A stretch of DNA of 64,000 nt from assembly GCF_000428865.1 (NCBI RefSeq), contig NZ_AUAT01000012.1, forward strand, positions 1-64,000, given 5' to 3'. Both the position numbers and the translations under genes were made by a program. The DNA is from Eremococcus coleocola DSM 15696 (GTDB lineage Bacteria > Bacillota > Bacilli > Lactobacillales > Aerococcaceae). The notes below the pieces were generated by a model. The model saw only the letters and a list, made by a program, of their open reading frames with translations. It did not search any database and had not been told where the DNA came from. This document shows, piece after piece, positions 55,546-63,167 of this stretch; positions within the stretch are counted from its first letter, which is position 1, and each line of letters starts with the position of its first letter.

Positions 55546-55755
55546 CTAAGGTTGACCATTATAAACACTCGCTTGAGCCGCTCCGTGCCAGTCAACCCCT
55601 AGTTGTTCTTGTGATTCTGATAGTGAGTGCCCATAGGTAAGACCGACATATTGGAGGCCATTATAGGCAAAACGCTCTTCATAAAAATGATAATATAACA
55701 AGACTAAAAGCAATAAAGTCACTGCTAAAATTAAACTACTTATTTTTTTCTTCAT
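55546..55755 (-). CDS. Small membrane-anchored protein of 69 residues under a T-box
   Basis: A 69-residue protein with one N-terminal hydrophobic helix (about 8-26: SLILAVTLLLLVLLYYHFY) and a short outside part (GLTYGHSLSESQEQLGVDW). I recognise no family. ATG 55755 has GGGAGC upstream. It is the only gene after a complete T-box leader on the same strand, which normally controls aminoacyl-tRNA synthetases or amino-acid genes. It may be a genuine small protein or the remnant of a larger deleted gene. Confidence 0.6.
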   Translation of the reverse strand: MKKKISSLILAVTLLLLVLLYYHFYEERFAYNGLQYVGLTYGHSLSESQEQLGVDWHGAAQASVYNGQP

Positions 55756-55781
55756 TGAATTAGCTCCCAATCTTATCTATT

Positions 55782-56058
55782 AAAAAAGTCTCTAAGCTCT
55801 TGGCTTAGAGACGATTTAATAGTTCAAACGATTAATCCGCGGTACCACTCTATTTAATAAGCTCTATGACTAGCTTATTCGCTTTGCATGATAACGCTAT
55901 GTAGCGGGGATTAGTGCAAAAGAAAATCTTTATTATTCTCCTTCTGCCGCTTCCCATCACCTAAGGGCGGTTCAACTAAGTAAGATGAATAGTCTCCCAC
56001 CAACACTATCTCGCTAATTAATCCTTCTTAGTCTACTCACTTAAGCTACGATTTTGTA
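55782..56058 (-). ncRNA. T-box riboswitch leader
   Basis: On the minus strand the leader contains a stem I region with AGTAGA, AGCGAG and the GGTGGGA bulge, the T-box core GAGTGGTACCGCGG (55850-55837), and a terminator GTCTCTAAGC/GCTTAGAGAC plus TTTTTTA (55812-55782). The UGGU core pairs with a tRNA ending ACCA. The specifier lies in GAACCGCCC (55973-55965); CCG (Pro) or CGC (Arg) are candidates but I cannot fix the frame. Confidence 0.88.
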
Positions 56059-56063
56059 TGCCT

Positions 56064-56092
56064 AGTGTATCAATAACCACTTGCAAAGTCAA
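56064..56092 (-). promoter_or_regulatory. Promoter of the T-box transcript
   Basis: Minus-strand TTGACT (56092-56087), 17 bp spacer and TACACT (56069-56064), just before the leader. Confidence 0.8.
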
Positions 56093-56211
56093 GTGGAAAA
56101 TGAGAAAAACATTAAAATTTATCCATTTTATGAGGAATTCTTAACAACGGTTAAAAATATTATTCCAAGGCTATTCGTGATAGACTGGTTAGTGAGAAAG
56201 CGAGGTTCACA

Positions 56212-56784
56212 ATGAAAATTACTTTACACACTTATCTTACCCTTTTTAGAACAACCTTCACCCTCTCGACCTTCACTTTTGGAGGGGGCTATGTCATTAT
56301 CCCCCTTATGAAACGACGGTTTGTGGACGAACTTGGTTGGCTAACCGAAGATGATATTATTAACTACACCACCATTGCTCAGTCGAGTCCGGGCGCAGTT
56401 GCCGTCAACGCCTCGATTCTTGTCGGCTATGAAATAGCCGGTTGGCTGGGGGCTTTAGTTGCCATTATCGGGACCATTCTGCCTCCTTTTATTATCCTTT
56501 CTTTAGTAACTATCTTCTATAATGCTTTTCGGACCAACTCCGTTATTGCAGCAATCTTAAAAGGTATGCAGGCTGGGGTAGCCGCAGTCATTTTAGATGT
56601 TGCTTTAGACCTTGCTCAAAAAGCCTTGGCCGTGCATAAAGGCTTTTCCCTCCTAGTTATGTTGGCGGCCTTTGTCAGTGTTTATTTCCTTAAAATCAAT
56701 ATTGTTTATGTTATTTTAGTGGTTACCTTGTTAAGCTTAATTCGCTATTTCAGCCTCAAATTAAGTTCTAAAGGAGGCCAATAA
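56212..56784 (+). CDS. Chromate transporter family protein, N-terminal half type
   Basis: A 190-residue CHR-domain membrane protein (TFTFGGGYVIIPLMKRRFVDE, AQSSPGAVAVNASILVGYEIAG). It is a short-chain ChrA, which works with the next gene as a heterodimer equivalent to the fused long form. About six helices. Start ATG 56212. Chromate export is the family name; the physiological anion is not known. Confidence 0.85.
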   Translation: MKITLHTYLTLFRTTFTLSTFTFGGGYVIIPLMKRRFVDELGWLTEDDIINYTTIAQSSPGAVAVNASILVGYEIAGWLGALVAIIGTILPPFIILSLVTIFYNAFRTNSVIAAILKGMQAGVAAVILDVALDLAQKALAVHKGFSLLVMLAAFVSVYFLKINIVYVILVVTLLSLIRYFSLKLSSKGGQ

Positions 56785-56785
56785 A

Positions 56786-57343
56786 ATGATTATATGGAAA
56801 CTATTTCTTGTCTTTATTCAGGTTGGAACCTTCTCAATTGGAGGCGGCTTAGCTGCAATTCCTCTGATTCAAGATTTAATTGTGACCCAGAATCAATGGA
56901 TGAGTCTCAAAGAATTTACTGATTTAATTACCATCGCCCAAATGACTCCGGGTCCTATTGCGGTAAATTCAGCTACCTTTATCGGTCTCCGCATGGCGGG
57001 CTTACCCGGAGCTATCCTAGCGACCCTAGGATGTATCTTGCCCTCACTTATTATTATTATGACCTTAGCTTACCTTTATAAGCGGTTCCGTCAACTGGGC
57101 GTCCTCGATGCCTTGTTAAATGGTTTAAAACCAGCAATCGTCGCTTTTATTACTTCTGCTGGTCTGACTATCTTAGACGCTTCCTTGACAGATACCCGCT
57201 ACCTGCCCCAAGCTCCCCTTGATTGGATTGCTTGCATCCTATTCATTGCTGCCTTCATCATCCTCCGTAAATGGAAACTTGATCCGATCATGGTCATGGT
57301 GGGAACTGGAATTATCGGCGGTATAATTTACCTATTTATTTAA
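56786..57343 (+). CDS. Chromate transporter family protein, C-terminal half type
   Basis: A 185-residue CHR-domain membrane protein (TFSIGGGLAAIPLIQDLIV, AQMTPGPIAVNSATFIGLRMAG), related to its upstream partner and starting 1 bp after it. The two halves keep the conserved GGG and PGP/PGA motifs. A strong terminator follows. Confidence 0.85.
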   Translation: MIIWKLFLVFIQVGTFSIGGGLAAIPLIQDLIVTQNQWMSLKEFTDLITIAQMTPGPIAVNSATFIGLRMAGLPGAILATLGCILPSLIIIMTLAYLYKRFRQLGVLDALLNGLKPAIVAFITSAGLTILDASLTDTRYLPQAPLDWIACILFIAAFIILRKWKLDPIMVMVGTGIIGGIIYLFI

Positions 57344-57360
57344 TTGCAAAATAAAAATAT

Positions 57361-57402
57361 CCAGAGACTGGGCAAAAAAGCCCAATCCCTGGATGTTTTT
57401 TT
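57361..57402 (+). terminator. Terminator of the chr pair, GGGAYTGGGC family
   Basis: CCAGAGACTGGGC/GCCCAATCCCTGG with an A6 loop (57361-57392) is followed by seven T. Close relative of the hairpins at 36463 and 47052. Confidence 0.88.
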
Positions 57403-57434
57403 ATAATTTATTCATTTCAGATAATTCTGATCGT

Positions 57435-57842
57435 TTAGTCCTTTGGTGGTAACATCTTAGCTTCACCAGTCACAACCGTATCACCATTTTGGTTTGTTAC
57501 GGTTGTATCAAATAAGATACGACCTTTTTCATCAATTTCTTTGATAGTTACGGTCGCAGTAATCGTATCATTGAAATAAACTGGCTTTCTAAATTGAAGG
57601 GTTTGAGAAAGATAAATTGTTCCTGGTCCAGGCAGTTTAGTTCCAAAAACTGCTGAGATTAAACCAGCAGAGAACATACCATGAGCAATCCGTCCTTTAA
57701 ACATTGAATTCTTAGCATAAACATCATTGACATGAGCTGGGTTTAAGTCTCCCGTTACACCTGCGAATAAAACTACATCAGCTTCGGTTACTGTCTTAGT
57801 AAATGAATCTGATTGACCTACATAATATTTTTCTTCTGTCAT
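57435..57842 (-). CDS. phaJ: (R)-specific enoyl-CoA hydratase (MaoC family, PhaJ-like)
   Basis: A 135-residue hotdog-fold hydratase with the hydratase-2 motif GDLNPAHVND (D32, N34, H37) and RIAHGMFSAGL. It would convert crotonyl-CoA to (R)-3-hydroxybutyryl-CoA, the monomer of PHB synthase. The length fits PhaJ. It is divergent from the PhaZ-like gene with an 88 bp shared control region. This gene is the stereochemical bridge between the S-specific hbd/crt pair and PhaC. Confidence 0.87.
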   Translation of the reverse strand: MTEEKYYVGQSDSFTKTVTEADVVLFAGVTGDLNPAHVNDVYAKNSMFKGRIAHGMFSAGLISAVFGTKLPGPGTIYLSQTLQFRKPVYFNDTITATVTIKEIDEKGRILFDTTVTNQNGDTVVTGEAKMLPPKD

Positions 57843-57882
57843 ACTTATACACTCCTTAATTTTTTGTTATAACTAATATATA

Positions 57883-57899
57883 TGAAAGCGTGCTATAAT
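57883..57899. promoter_or_regulatory. Overlapping extended -10 and cre-like site between phaJ and phaZ
   Basis: TGCTATAAT (57891-57899) is an extended -10 for the plus-strand hydrolase. TGAAAGCGTGCTAT (57883-57896) overlaps it and matches 11 of 14 cre positions. A phaJ promoter on the other strand was not resolved. Confidence 0.5.
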
Positions 57900-57930
57900 T
57901 GGCCTAAAGCCATAGAAAAGGAGCAGACTC

Positions 57931-58818
57931 ATGTTCTTCTACCCTTATCAATATATAACACTTGAAAATGACGAAAACATCGCCTACATCCAAGATCTCA
58001 GTCTCGATAAACCGAACCTACTTTTTCTACATGGTAACCTGTCTTCTGCTAGCAATTGGACGCGAACCCTTCAGGCCTTAGCTGGCGATTATAATCTTTA
58101 TGCCCTAGACTTGCGTGGCTTTGGCCAATCCAGCTACCATCATAAAATTTCCCATCTCAGTGATTTTGCCCAAGATGTTAAACGATTTATCCAGACGATG
58201 AACCTTAATGATTTAACAATCATAGGCTGGTCAGCCGGTGGTGGGGTTGCTTTAGAAGTTGCAGCCCTCTTACCAGATACGATTAAACAAGTCATTTTAG
58301 TTGCCTCGATTGGCCTACGTGGTTTTGAAGACATTATTGATGTCTTCCCAAACGTTTTACCCTTGTTTAATCCCTTTGGTCAAGCATCTTCTGAGTTTGC
58401 TCACCAGTCTATTGTTAGCCATATGGAATCTAACTTCCGGCTACGAAATCGTTTCTTCTTTCAACGTTTACTTCATGCTGGCATCTTTCAACGTAGCCAC
58501 TTAGACCCTACTTATGAAAACCGCCTCACCATGGATGCCATGCGACAACAAAATTTTGGCGACTTCTATTATAGTCTACTTTACTTTAACCTTGAGGAAG
58601 AACTCCAGCAAATGGGATATTCATCCTTAAGCACTATTAAATGTCCGGTTCATATTTGGCATGGTGTTTACGACCGGGTGGTTGAAAGTAAAGAAGCTTA
58701 TGCCTTCAAAGCCGCTTTTGGTAAACAAGCCCATTTAAAAATATTCAAACAATCAGGCCATGCGATTATGGATGATGAATTTGAATTATTCATTGAAAGT
58801 ATCCGTGCGATTGTTTAA
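57931..58818 (+). CDS. phaZ: Alpha/beta hydrolase, candidate intracellular PHB depolymerase
   Basis: A 295-residue cytosolic alpha/beta hydrolase with triad Ser101 (IIGWSAGGGVA), Asp248 (HGVYDRVVES) and His277 (QSGHAIMDD). The GWSxG lipase box, size and Ser position resemble the intracellular PHB depolymerase PhaZ of Bacillus thuringiensis, whose box is GWSMG with Ser102. It is divergent from phaJ and convergent with phaC, which supports the role. Many esterases share this fold, so the polymer substrate is inference. Confidence 0.68.
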   Translation: MFFYPYQYITLENDENIAYIQDLSLDKPNLLFLHGNLSSASNWTRTLQALAGDYNLYALDLRGFGQSSYHHKISHLSDFAQDVKRFIQTMNLNDLTIIGWSAGGGVALEVAALLPDTIKQVILVASIGLRGFEDIIDVFPNVLPLFNPFGQASSEFAHQSIVSHMESNFRLRNRFFFQRLLHAGIFQRSHLDPTYENRLTMDAMRQQNFGDFYYSLLYFNLEEELQQMGYSSLSTIKCPVHIWHGVYDRVVESKEAYAFKAAFGKQAHLKIFKQSGHAIMDDEFELFIESIRAIV

Positions 58819-58876
58819 CTAGCGCTGATAAAAAGGGTTGAGGCCTAGCGCCTCAACCCTTTTTATCAGCGCTAGT
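58818..58876. terminator. Very strong bidirectional terminator between phaZ and phaC
   Basis: A perfect 27 bp stem (58818-58844 with 58850-58876) and 5 nt loop, containing T5/A5 runs, starts on the last base of the phaZ stop. It insulates two convergent PHB genes. Confidence 0.92.
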
Positions 58877-58898
58877 AAATAAGTTTAACCTTGGACGC

Positions 58899-59969
58899 TT
58901 ATTTTGAGTGGTCTTTAACCCAATCAGAGATCATTGGTACAACGATTTTTTGAGACTTACCAGATACAAACAATCCAATATGACCGGTTTCAATGCAATG
59001 TTCTTCAAAGTCTTTAGAACCCACATATTTCTTCATCTTATCTGAAGAAGAATTCGGTACTTGGTGGTCAAATTTAGCATAAATATGGAGAACTGGACAT
59101 TGGATATTTTTCATATCCACTTGTTCATCGCCAATTATCAATTCGCCTTTGACTAATTTATTATCACGGTAAAGGTCATTGTTGAATTGACGGATGGTTT
59201 CACCGGCTTGACCTGGAGAGTCAAAAATCCATTTTTCCATCGCAATGAAGTTAGTCATCTTATCTGCATCATCGAGTGAATCAATTAAATCAAGATACTT
59301 GTTAGTTGTTAAAGTAACAGGTTGTAACATTAAGAAACCATTGTTCATGAAATCACCTGGTACAACACCATAGGCATCTACGATAGAATCGATGTCTAAA
59401 TATGGTCCCCATTTGAACAGTAATTTTTCATCAGTATCAAAGTCAATTGGGGTTACTAAAGTAATTAAGTTTTTGATTTTTTCAGGGCGTAATGATGTAT
59501 AAATTGTAGAGAAAGTACCACCTTGGCAAATCCCCATCAAGTTGATTTGATCATAACCAGATTCTTCACGGATATAATCCACAGCTTCATCTAAATAACC
59601 AAGAATATAGTCTTCCATGGTCATATACATATCATCTTTAGTTGGATAACCCCAGTCGATAAGGTAAAGGTCTAAACCGGCATCTAATAATCCACCGATA
59701 AAAGATTTTCCTTCTTGGAGGTCCATCATATAGTATTTATTTACCAAGGCATAAGAAATTAAGACAGGGGGAGATATGAGTTTTTTAGATTTTGGTACGT
59801 AATGATATAAAGTTACTTTATCAGATGTATAGACTGCTTCTTTTTCAGATACACCTTTTTTAGGTAATTCTAGGTGGGCTAAGGTATCAATTGCACCTAG
59901 CATTTTCTTTTGTGAATGAATCACATCTTCAAAGTTTTGTTTATTTATTTCTAATAATTCATCAAACAT
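58899..59969 (-). CDS. phaC: Polyhydroxyalkanoate synthase class III, subunit PhaC
   Basis: A 356-residue alpha/beta-hydrolase-fold polymerase with the Cys lipase box GICQGG (Cys148), Asp301 (KFDHQVP) and His330 (ETGHIGLF). Positions are one off those of the Allochromatium class III enzyme (C149, D302, H331). It polymerises (R)-3-hydroxybutyryl-CoA at the granule surface with PhaE, encoded 28 bp upstream. The short length and PhaE partner exclude class I/II; class IV (PhaR) is less likely given the partner's size. Confidence 0.93.
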   Translation of the reverse strand: MFDELLEINKQNFEDVIHSQKKMLGAIDTLAHLELPKKGVSEKEAVYTSDKVTLYHYVPKSKKLISPPVLISYALVNKYYMMDLQEGKSFIGGLLDAGLDLYLIDWGYPTKDDMYMTMEDYILGYLDEAVDYIREESGYDQINLMGICQGGTFSTIYTSLRPEKIKNLITLVTPIDFDTDEKLLFKWGPYLDIDSIVDAYGVVPGDFMNNGFLMLQPVTLTTNKYLDLIDSLDDADKMTNFIAMEKWIFDSPGQAGETIRQFNNDLYRDNKLVKGELIIGDEQVDMKNIQCPVLHIYAKFDHQVPNSSSDKMKKYVGSKDFEEHCIETGHIGLFVSGKSQKIVVPMISDWVKDHSK

Positions 59970-59997
59970 AATCAGATTCCCTCCTTGTAGATTTTAA

Positions 59998-61368
59998 TTA
60001 TTTACTTTCTTTAGCAGTAGTTGTACTTGATTTTGTTGCGCGTGCAGCTGGTTTACGAGCAGGCTTAGCTGCCGCTTTAACGGGTGCATTTGCTTCAACT
60101 TCATCACTTGCATGTAATTCTTTTAATTCCTTCTTTAAACTACGAATTTCACGTTTCATTTCGTGAACCTTCTTATATAAACTCCGCATATCAGATTCTA
60201 AAACGATTGGCGTATTTGCTAAATAACGTTCTAAGACTGCATTTTGGCGCGTTCTCGCTTGGGCAAAAGCAGAAGAGAATTCCCCTAATAATTCTGCAAA
60301 CTCATCAGTATAGAAGTAAGCATTCAAGGTAGATTCAATTTGTTTAGACCAGTAATAATAGAATTCCTTATAAGTCTTAGGTTGTTCATTCTTTTCAACT
60401 AATTCCATGAAGTCTTTCATATGGTTCTTTAAGTGAGTTTGTGTCACTTGGCTCAATTTAGAAGAGAATTCAGAAGAAACTACTAAAAGACGAACTAATT
60501 GATCCATATATTGGTTTTGAGCTTCGTAGAATTCTGCATTGTTCCCCATTAAAGGTGACTTAATTACAGCACCAAATGTTTGAGCATAGGTATCTTGCCA
60601 TAAATCATAGAATTCAGATAATTTAGCCGTATCCCCTAAAAGACTTTGATTATATAAATAAGTTAAGTCTTCAGCAGCATCTTTCCAAGGTTTCCAGAAA
60701 GTATCATTTTGTTGACTTAGAGCTTCAAGCATTTGTTGAGGTGCTTCCATGAAAGCTTTAACTTGAACTGGAATAAATGGTTCAACTAAGGTTTGGTAAT
60801 TTACCTTACCTTGTTCTACTAATTGGTTCCAAGTTTTTTCAAGTTCTTTACCAGCAGGCTGAGCTACGGTGTCTACAAATTCTTGATAGAACTTATACAT
60901 ATTTTCGTATATTTGAGAAGCATTGGTCATCTTAGCAAAAATATCCCGCGTATCTTTAGATAAAAATTTTGTATAAGTGCTTGGATCCACTTGGAATAAG
61001 TTTTGCATTTGCTTCGTATAATCATTCATATTTGGCAATTGGGCCATGTATTGACCCATCGGGCTATTCTTATAAGCATCTTGCCAAGCCTTAACTGAAT
61101 CTTTTTGAACTTGGTCAAAATTTTGCAATGCTTGGAAAGGATTAAATAATTGATTTGCTTGCGGCATGAAAGGATTAAATAAAGATGGGGCTTGTTGGTC
61201 GCCACCTACAGCTTTTTGATAAGATTCATAAGCTTTTTCTTGTGAATCTAACCAAGTTTTATAGGGAGCAGTCCATTGATTTGTCATTGATTCATTTCCT
61301 AATTTTGAAACATTTTCCAACCAGTTTTTTTGCGTATCTAGCCATTGACCATATAAATCTTGACTCAT
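59998..61368 (-). CDS. phaE: Polyhydroxyalkanoate synthase class III, subunit PhaE, with a basic tail
   Basis: A 456-residue, Trp/Gln-rich helical protein matching PhaE (LYGQWLDTQKNWLENVSKLG, then SPLMGNNAEFYEAQNQYMDQL, and a coiled coil about 389-417: DMRSLYKKVHEMKREIRSLKK). It activates PhaC. Residues about 431-453 form a Lys/Ala/Pro/Arg-rich tail (KAAAKPARKPAARATK) like the histone-H1-like ends of PhaF and PhaM phasins; I do not recall such a tail on PhaE. It could tie granules to the nucleoid. The gene starts with AAGGAGG upstream and codes for biased, highly expressed codons. Confidence 0.9.
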   Translation of the reverse strand: MSQDLYGQWLDTQKNWLENVSKLGNESMTNQWTAPYKTWLDSQEKAYESYQKAVGGDQQAPSLFNPFMPQANQLFNPFQALQNFDQVQKDSVKAWQDAYKNSPMGQYMAQLPNMNDYTKQMQNLFQVDPSTYTKFLSKDTRDIFAKMTNASQIYENMYKFYQEFVDTVAQPAGKELEKTWNQLVEQGKVNYQTLVEPFIPVQVKAFMEAPQQMLEALSQQNDTFWKPWKDAAEDLTYLYNQSLLGDTAKLSEFYDLWQDTYAQTFGAVIKSPLMGNNAEFYEAQNQYMDQLVRLLVVSSEFSSKLSQVTQTHLKNHMKDFMELVEKNEQPKTYKEFYYYWSKQIESTLNAYFYTDEFAELLGEFSSAFAQARTRQNAVLERYLANTPIVLESDMRSLYKKVHEMKREIRSLKKELKELHASDEVEANAPVKAAAKPARKPAARATKSSTTTAKESK

Positions 61369-61967
61369 ATTCTTTCCTCCTTAAAATTTTAAAAAAATCA
61401 AACGGTTAGTAACTACAACTCCATCAACTTATCTAAGTGGCAAAAGTAACTTTTATTAGAATTTGATGATAAAATTCTGCTTTCAACCCTCTGAATCCGT
61501 CGATACCTTCATTTTAAAGGAAGTGGTAACGCTTTTTAAGGGTAAAATAGAAAAAAAGTCATATGAAAAATTAATATGTACCATTAATTTAATTAATATG
61601 ATAAATATAATTTTAATATATTAATATTTTTTCAAAACTAGTAATTGTAAACGCTTCTATTATGCGATGATGAATATTTAATTAGTATTATTTTCATTTT
61701 TTTGAGTTCAGGAATTATAATTGTTTGTGAAAAACGATAGGTTTTATTAGATTTTCTCATAATCTCTTCTCCTGATCATCTGTTTAAACACTTTTTAGGT
61801 GTAGTCCCACCTTATTTTCCTGGAAATCCCCTCCAAACTTATAGGTCCTATAAGCAAATAAAGATAATTGATCTTTCATAATCTTTAAAAATTAGCTCCC
61901 ACCCTTATTTTTAATATGCCGCACTATTCTTTCTACAAATTTTTGGTCAAATAGTTGATATTATACA
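61369..61967 (-). promoter_or_regulatory. Long upstream region of phaEC with a cre site
   Basis: No gene is seen. TGTAAACGCTTCTA (61646-61659) matches 12 of 14 cre positions. Just inside it is a minus-strand TTGAAA (61635-61630), 17 bp spacer and AATTAT (61612-61607), a possible promoter with a 230 nt leader. A weaker cre-like site is at 61524-61537. A perfect 17 bp palindrome CTTATAGGTCCTATAAG sits at 61838-61854, of unknown role. Confidence 0.5.
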
Positions 61968-61973
61968 AAAAAT

Positions 61974-61999
61974 AGGATTGAGTAAAAATACCCAATCCT
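61974..61999 (-). terminator. Terminator of the mevalonate operon
   Basis: AGGATTGAGTA/TACCCAATCCT with one mismatch, followed on the minus strand by ATTTTTTGTA. A diverged member of the GGATTGGG hairpin family. Confidence 0.75.
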
Positions 62000-62085
62000 T
62001 TTACTGTTTTGTAATAAAATTTACTATAACAAGCAAGTCCAATATATGTTCTAACTTAAAAATAAAGTAGCTTCTTTATAACAAG

Positions 62086-63156
62086 TTAACTTTGTTGGCG
62101 CTGACGTTGAGCTAATGCCTGATAATCGATACCACGACTTAGAGCCCAATCACGAAGTTGACCATTGATTACTACTGGACAAGTGGCGATTGCTTCAATC
62201 GATTCCACGCCTAGCATCAACATCATATGGGAAATTGAATCCCGCCAGTCATTCACTACTTGAACGCAATCTTCAATAGATAGTTGATCAACTAAGGCCA
62301 AGAAGCGCCCAGATAAACCAACCGCTTTGGCACCTAAGGCATAAGCTTTAACCATATCTAAATAACTACGGATACCGCCAGAGGCAAGAATTCGAGCCTG
62401 ATCTTGGAAAGCGAGTGCTTCTAAGAGTGATTCAGGGGTTGTCTGCCCCCAGTTGCCTAAATCTTGAAAGTCGAGCCGCGTCCGTCGATCATTTTCAATT
62501 TGGACAAAGTTAGTTCCACCGCGACCTGAGACATCGATATTCTCTACCCCAACACTAATTAAATCAGAGATGGTTTCGCGTGACATCCCAAAGCCAACTT
62601 CTTTAACAATCACAGGCAAACCCAGATGAGCCACAATTTGACTGATATTATCGAGCCACATGCCATAATCCCGGTCCCCTTCTGGCATCACTACTTCTTG
62701 CGGAATATTCAAGTGAATTTGTAAAGCATTGGCATCCAATAAGTCAACCGCACGTTTAGCATTTTCCAAGTTATGGTGGGCGCCCAAATTCGCCATCACA
62801 AATCCATTTGGATTATATTGCCGAACCACCTGAAAGGAATCTGCCACTAGGGGTTGACTAAGTGCAATTGAAACCGACCCTGTAGCCATGGGCAATCCTG
62901 TTTCATGAGCTACTTGGGCAAGTTTTTGGTTATATTGTTTGGTTTTTTCCGTGCCTCCGGTCATACCATTAATATAGAAGGGCCAACTATGGTCCTGGTT
63001 AGCCCAATGACTGGATAAATCTAAATGATCTTGCCGAACTTGGTTCAAAGAATGATGGACAAAACGGAGATCATTAAAGGCTGACACCCGGTCTTTTCTT
63101 TGTTGCTCCAAAGCTAAACGAACATGATCATTCTTGCGTGTTTGTGCTAGGTTCAT
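62086..63156 (-). CDS. fni: Type 2 isopentenyl-diphosphate isomerase (FMN-dependent)
   Basis: A 356-residue TIM-barrel flavoenzyme that interconverts IPP and DMAPP. Typical segments are RKNDHVRLAL, FYINGMTGGTEKTKQYN, IVKEVGFGMSRET, DVSGRGGTNF and LASGGIRSYLDM. I start it at ATG 63156, which has AAGGAG 6 nt upstream; the frame to TTG 63171 would overlap the mvaK2 stop. Next to mvaK2, as in other mevalonate-using Lactobacillales. Confidence 0.94.
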   Translation of the reverse strand: MNLAQTRKNDHVRLALEQQRKDRVSAFNDLRFVHHSLNQVRQDHLDLSSHWANQDHSWPFYINGMTGGTEKTKQYNQKLAQVAHETGLPMATGSVSIALSQPLVADSFQVVRQYNPNGFVMANLGAHHNLENAKRAVDLLDANALQIHLNIPQEVVMPEGDRDYGMWLDNISQIVAHLGLPVIVKEVGFGMSRETISDLISVGVENIDVSGRGGTNFVQIENDRRTRLDFQDLGNWGQTTPESLLEALAFQDQARILASGGIRSYLDMVKAYALGAKAVGLSGRFLALVDQLSIEDCVQVVNDWRDSISHMMLMLGVESIEAIATCPVVINGQLRDWALSRGIDYQALAQRQRQQS

Positions 63157-63167
63157 GTATTTCTCCT

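Noticed and set aside
61524-61537. Second cre site upstream of phaE
   Set aside because: Only about 10 of 14 consensus positions match; mentioned but not called.
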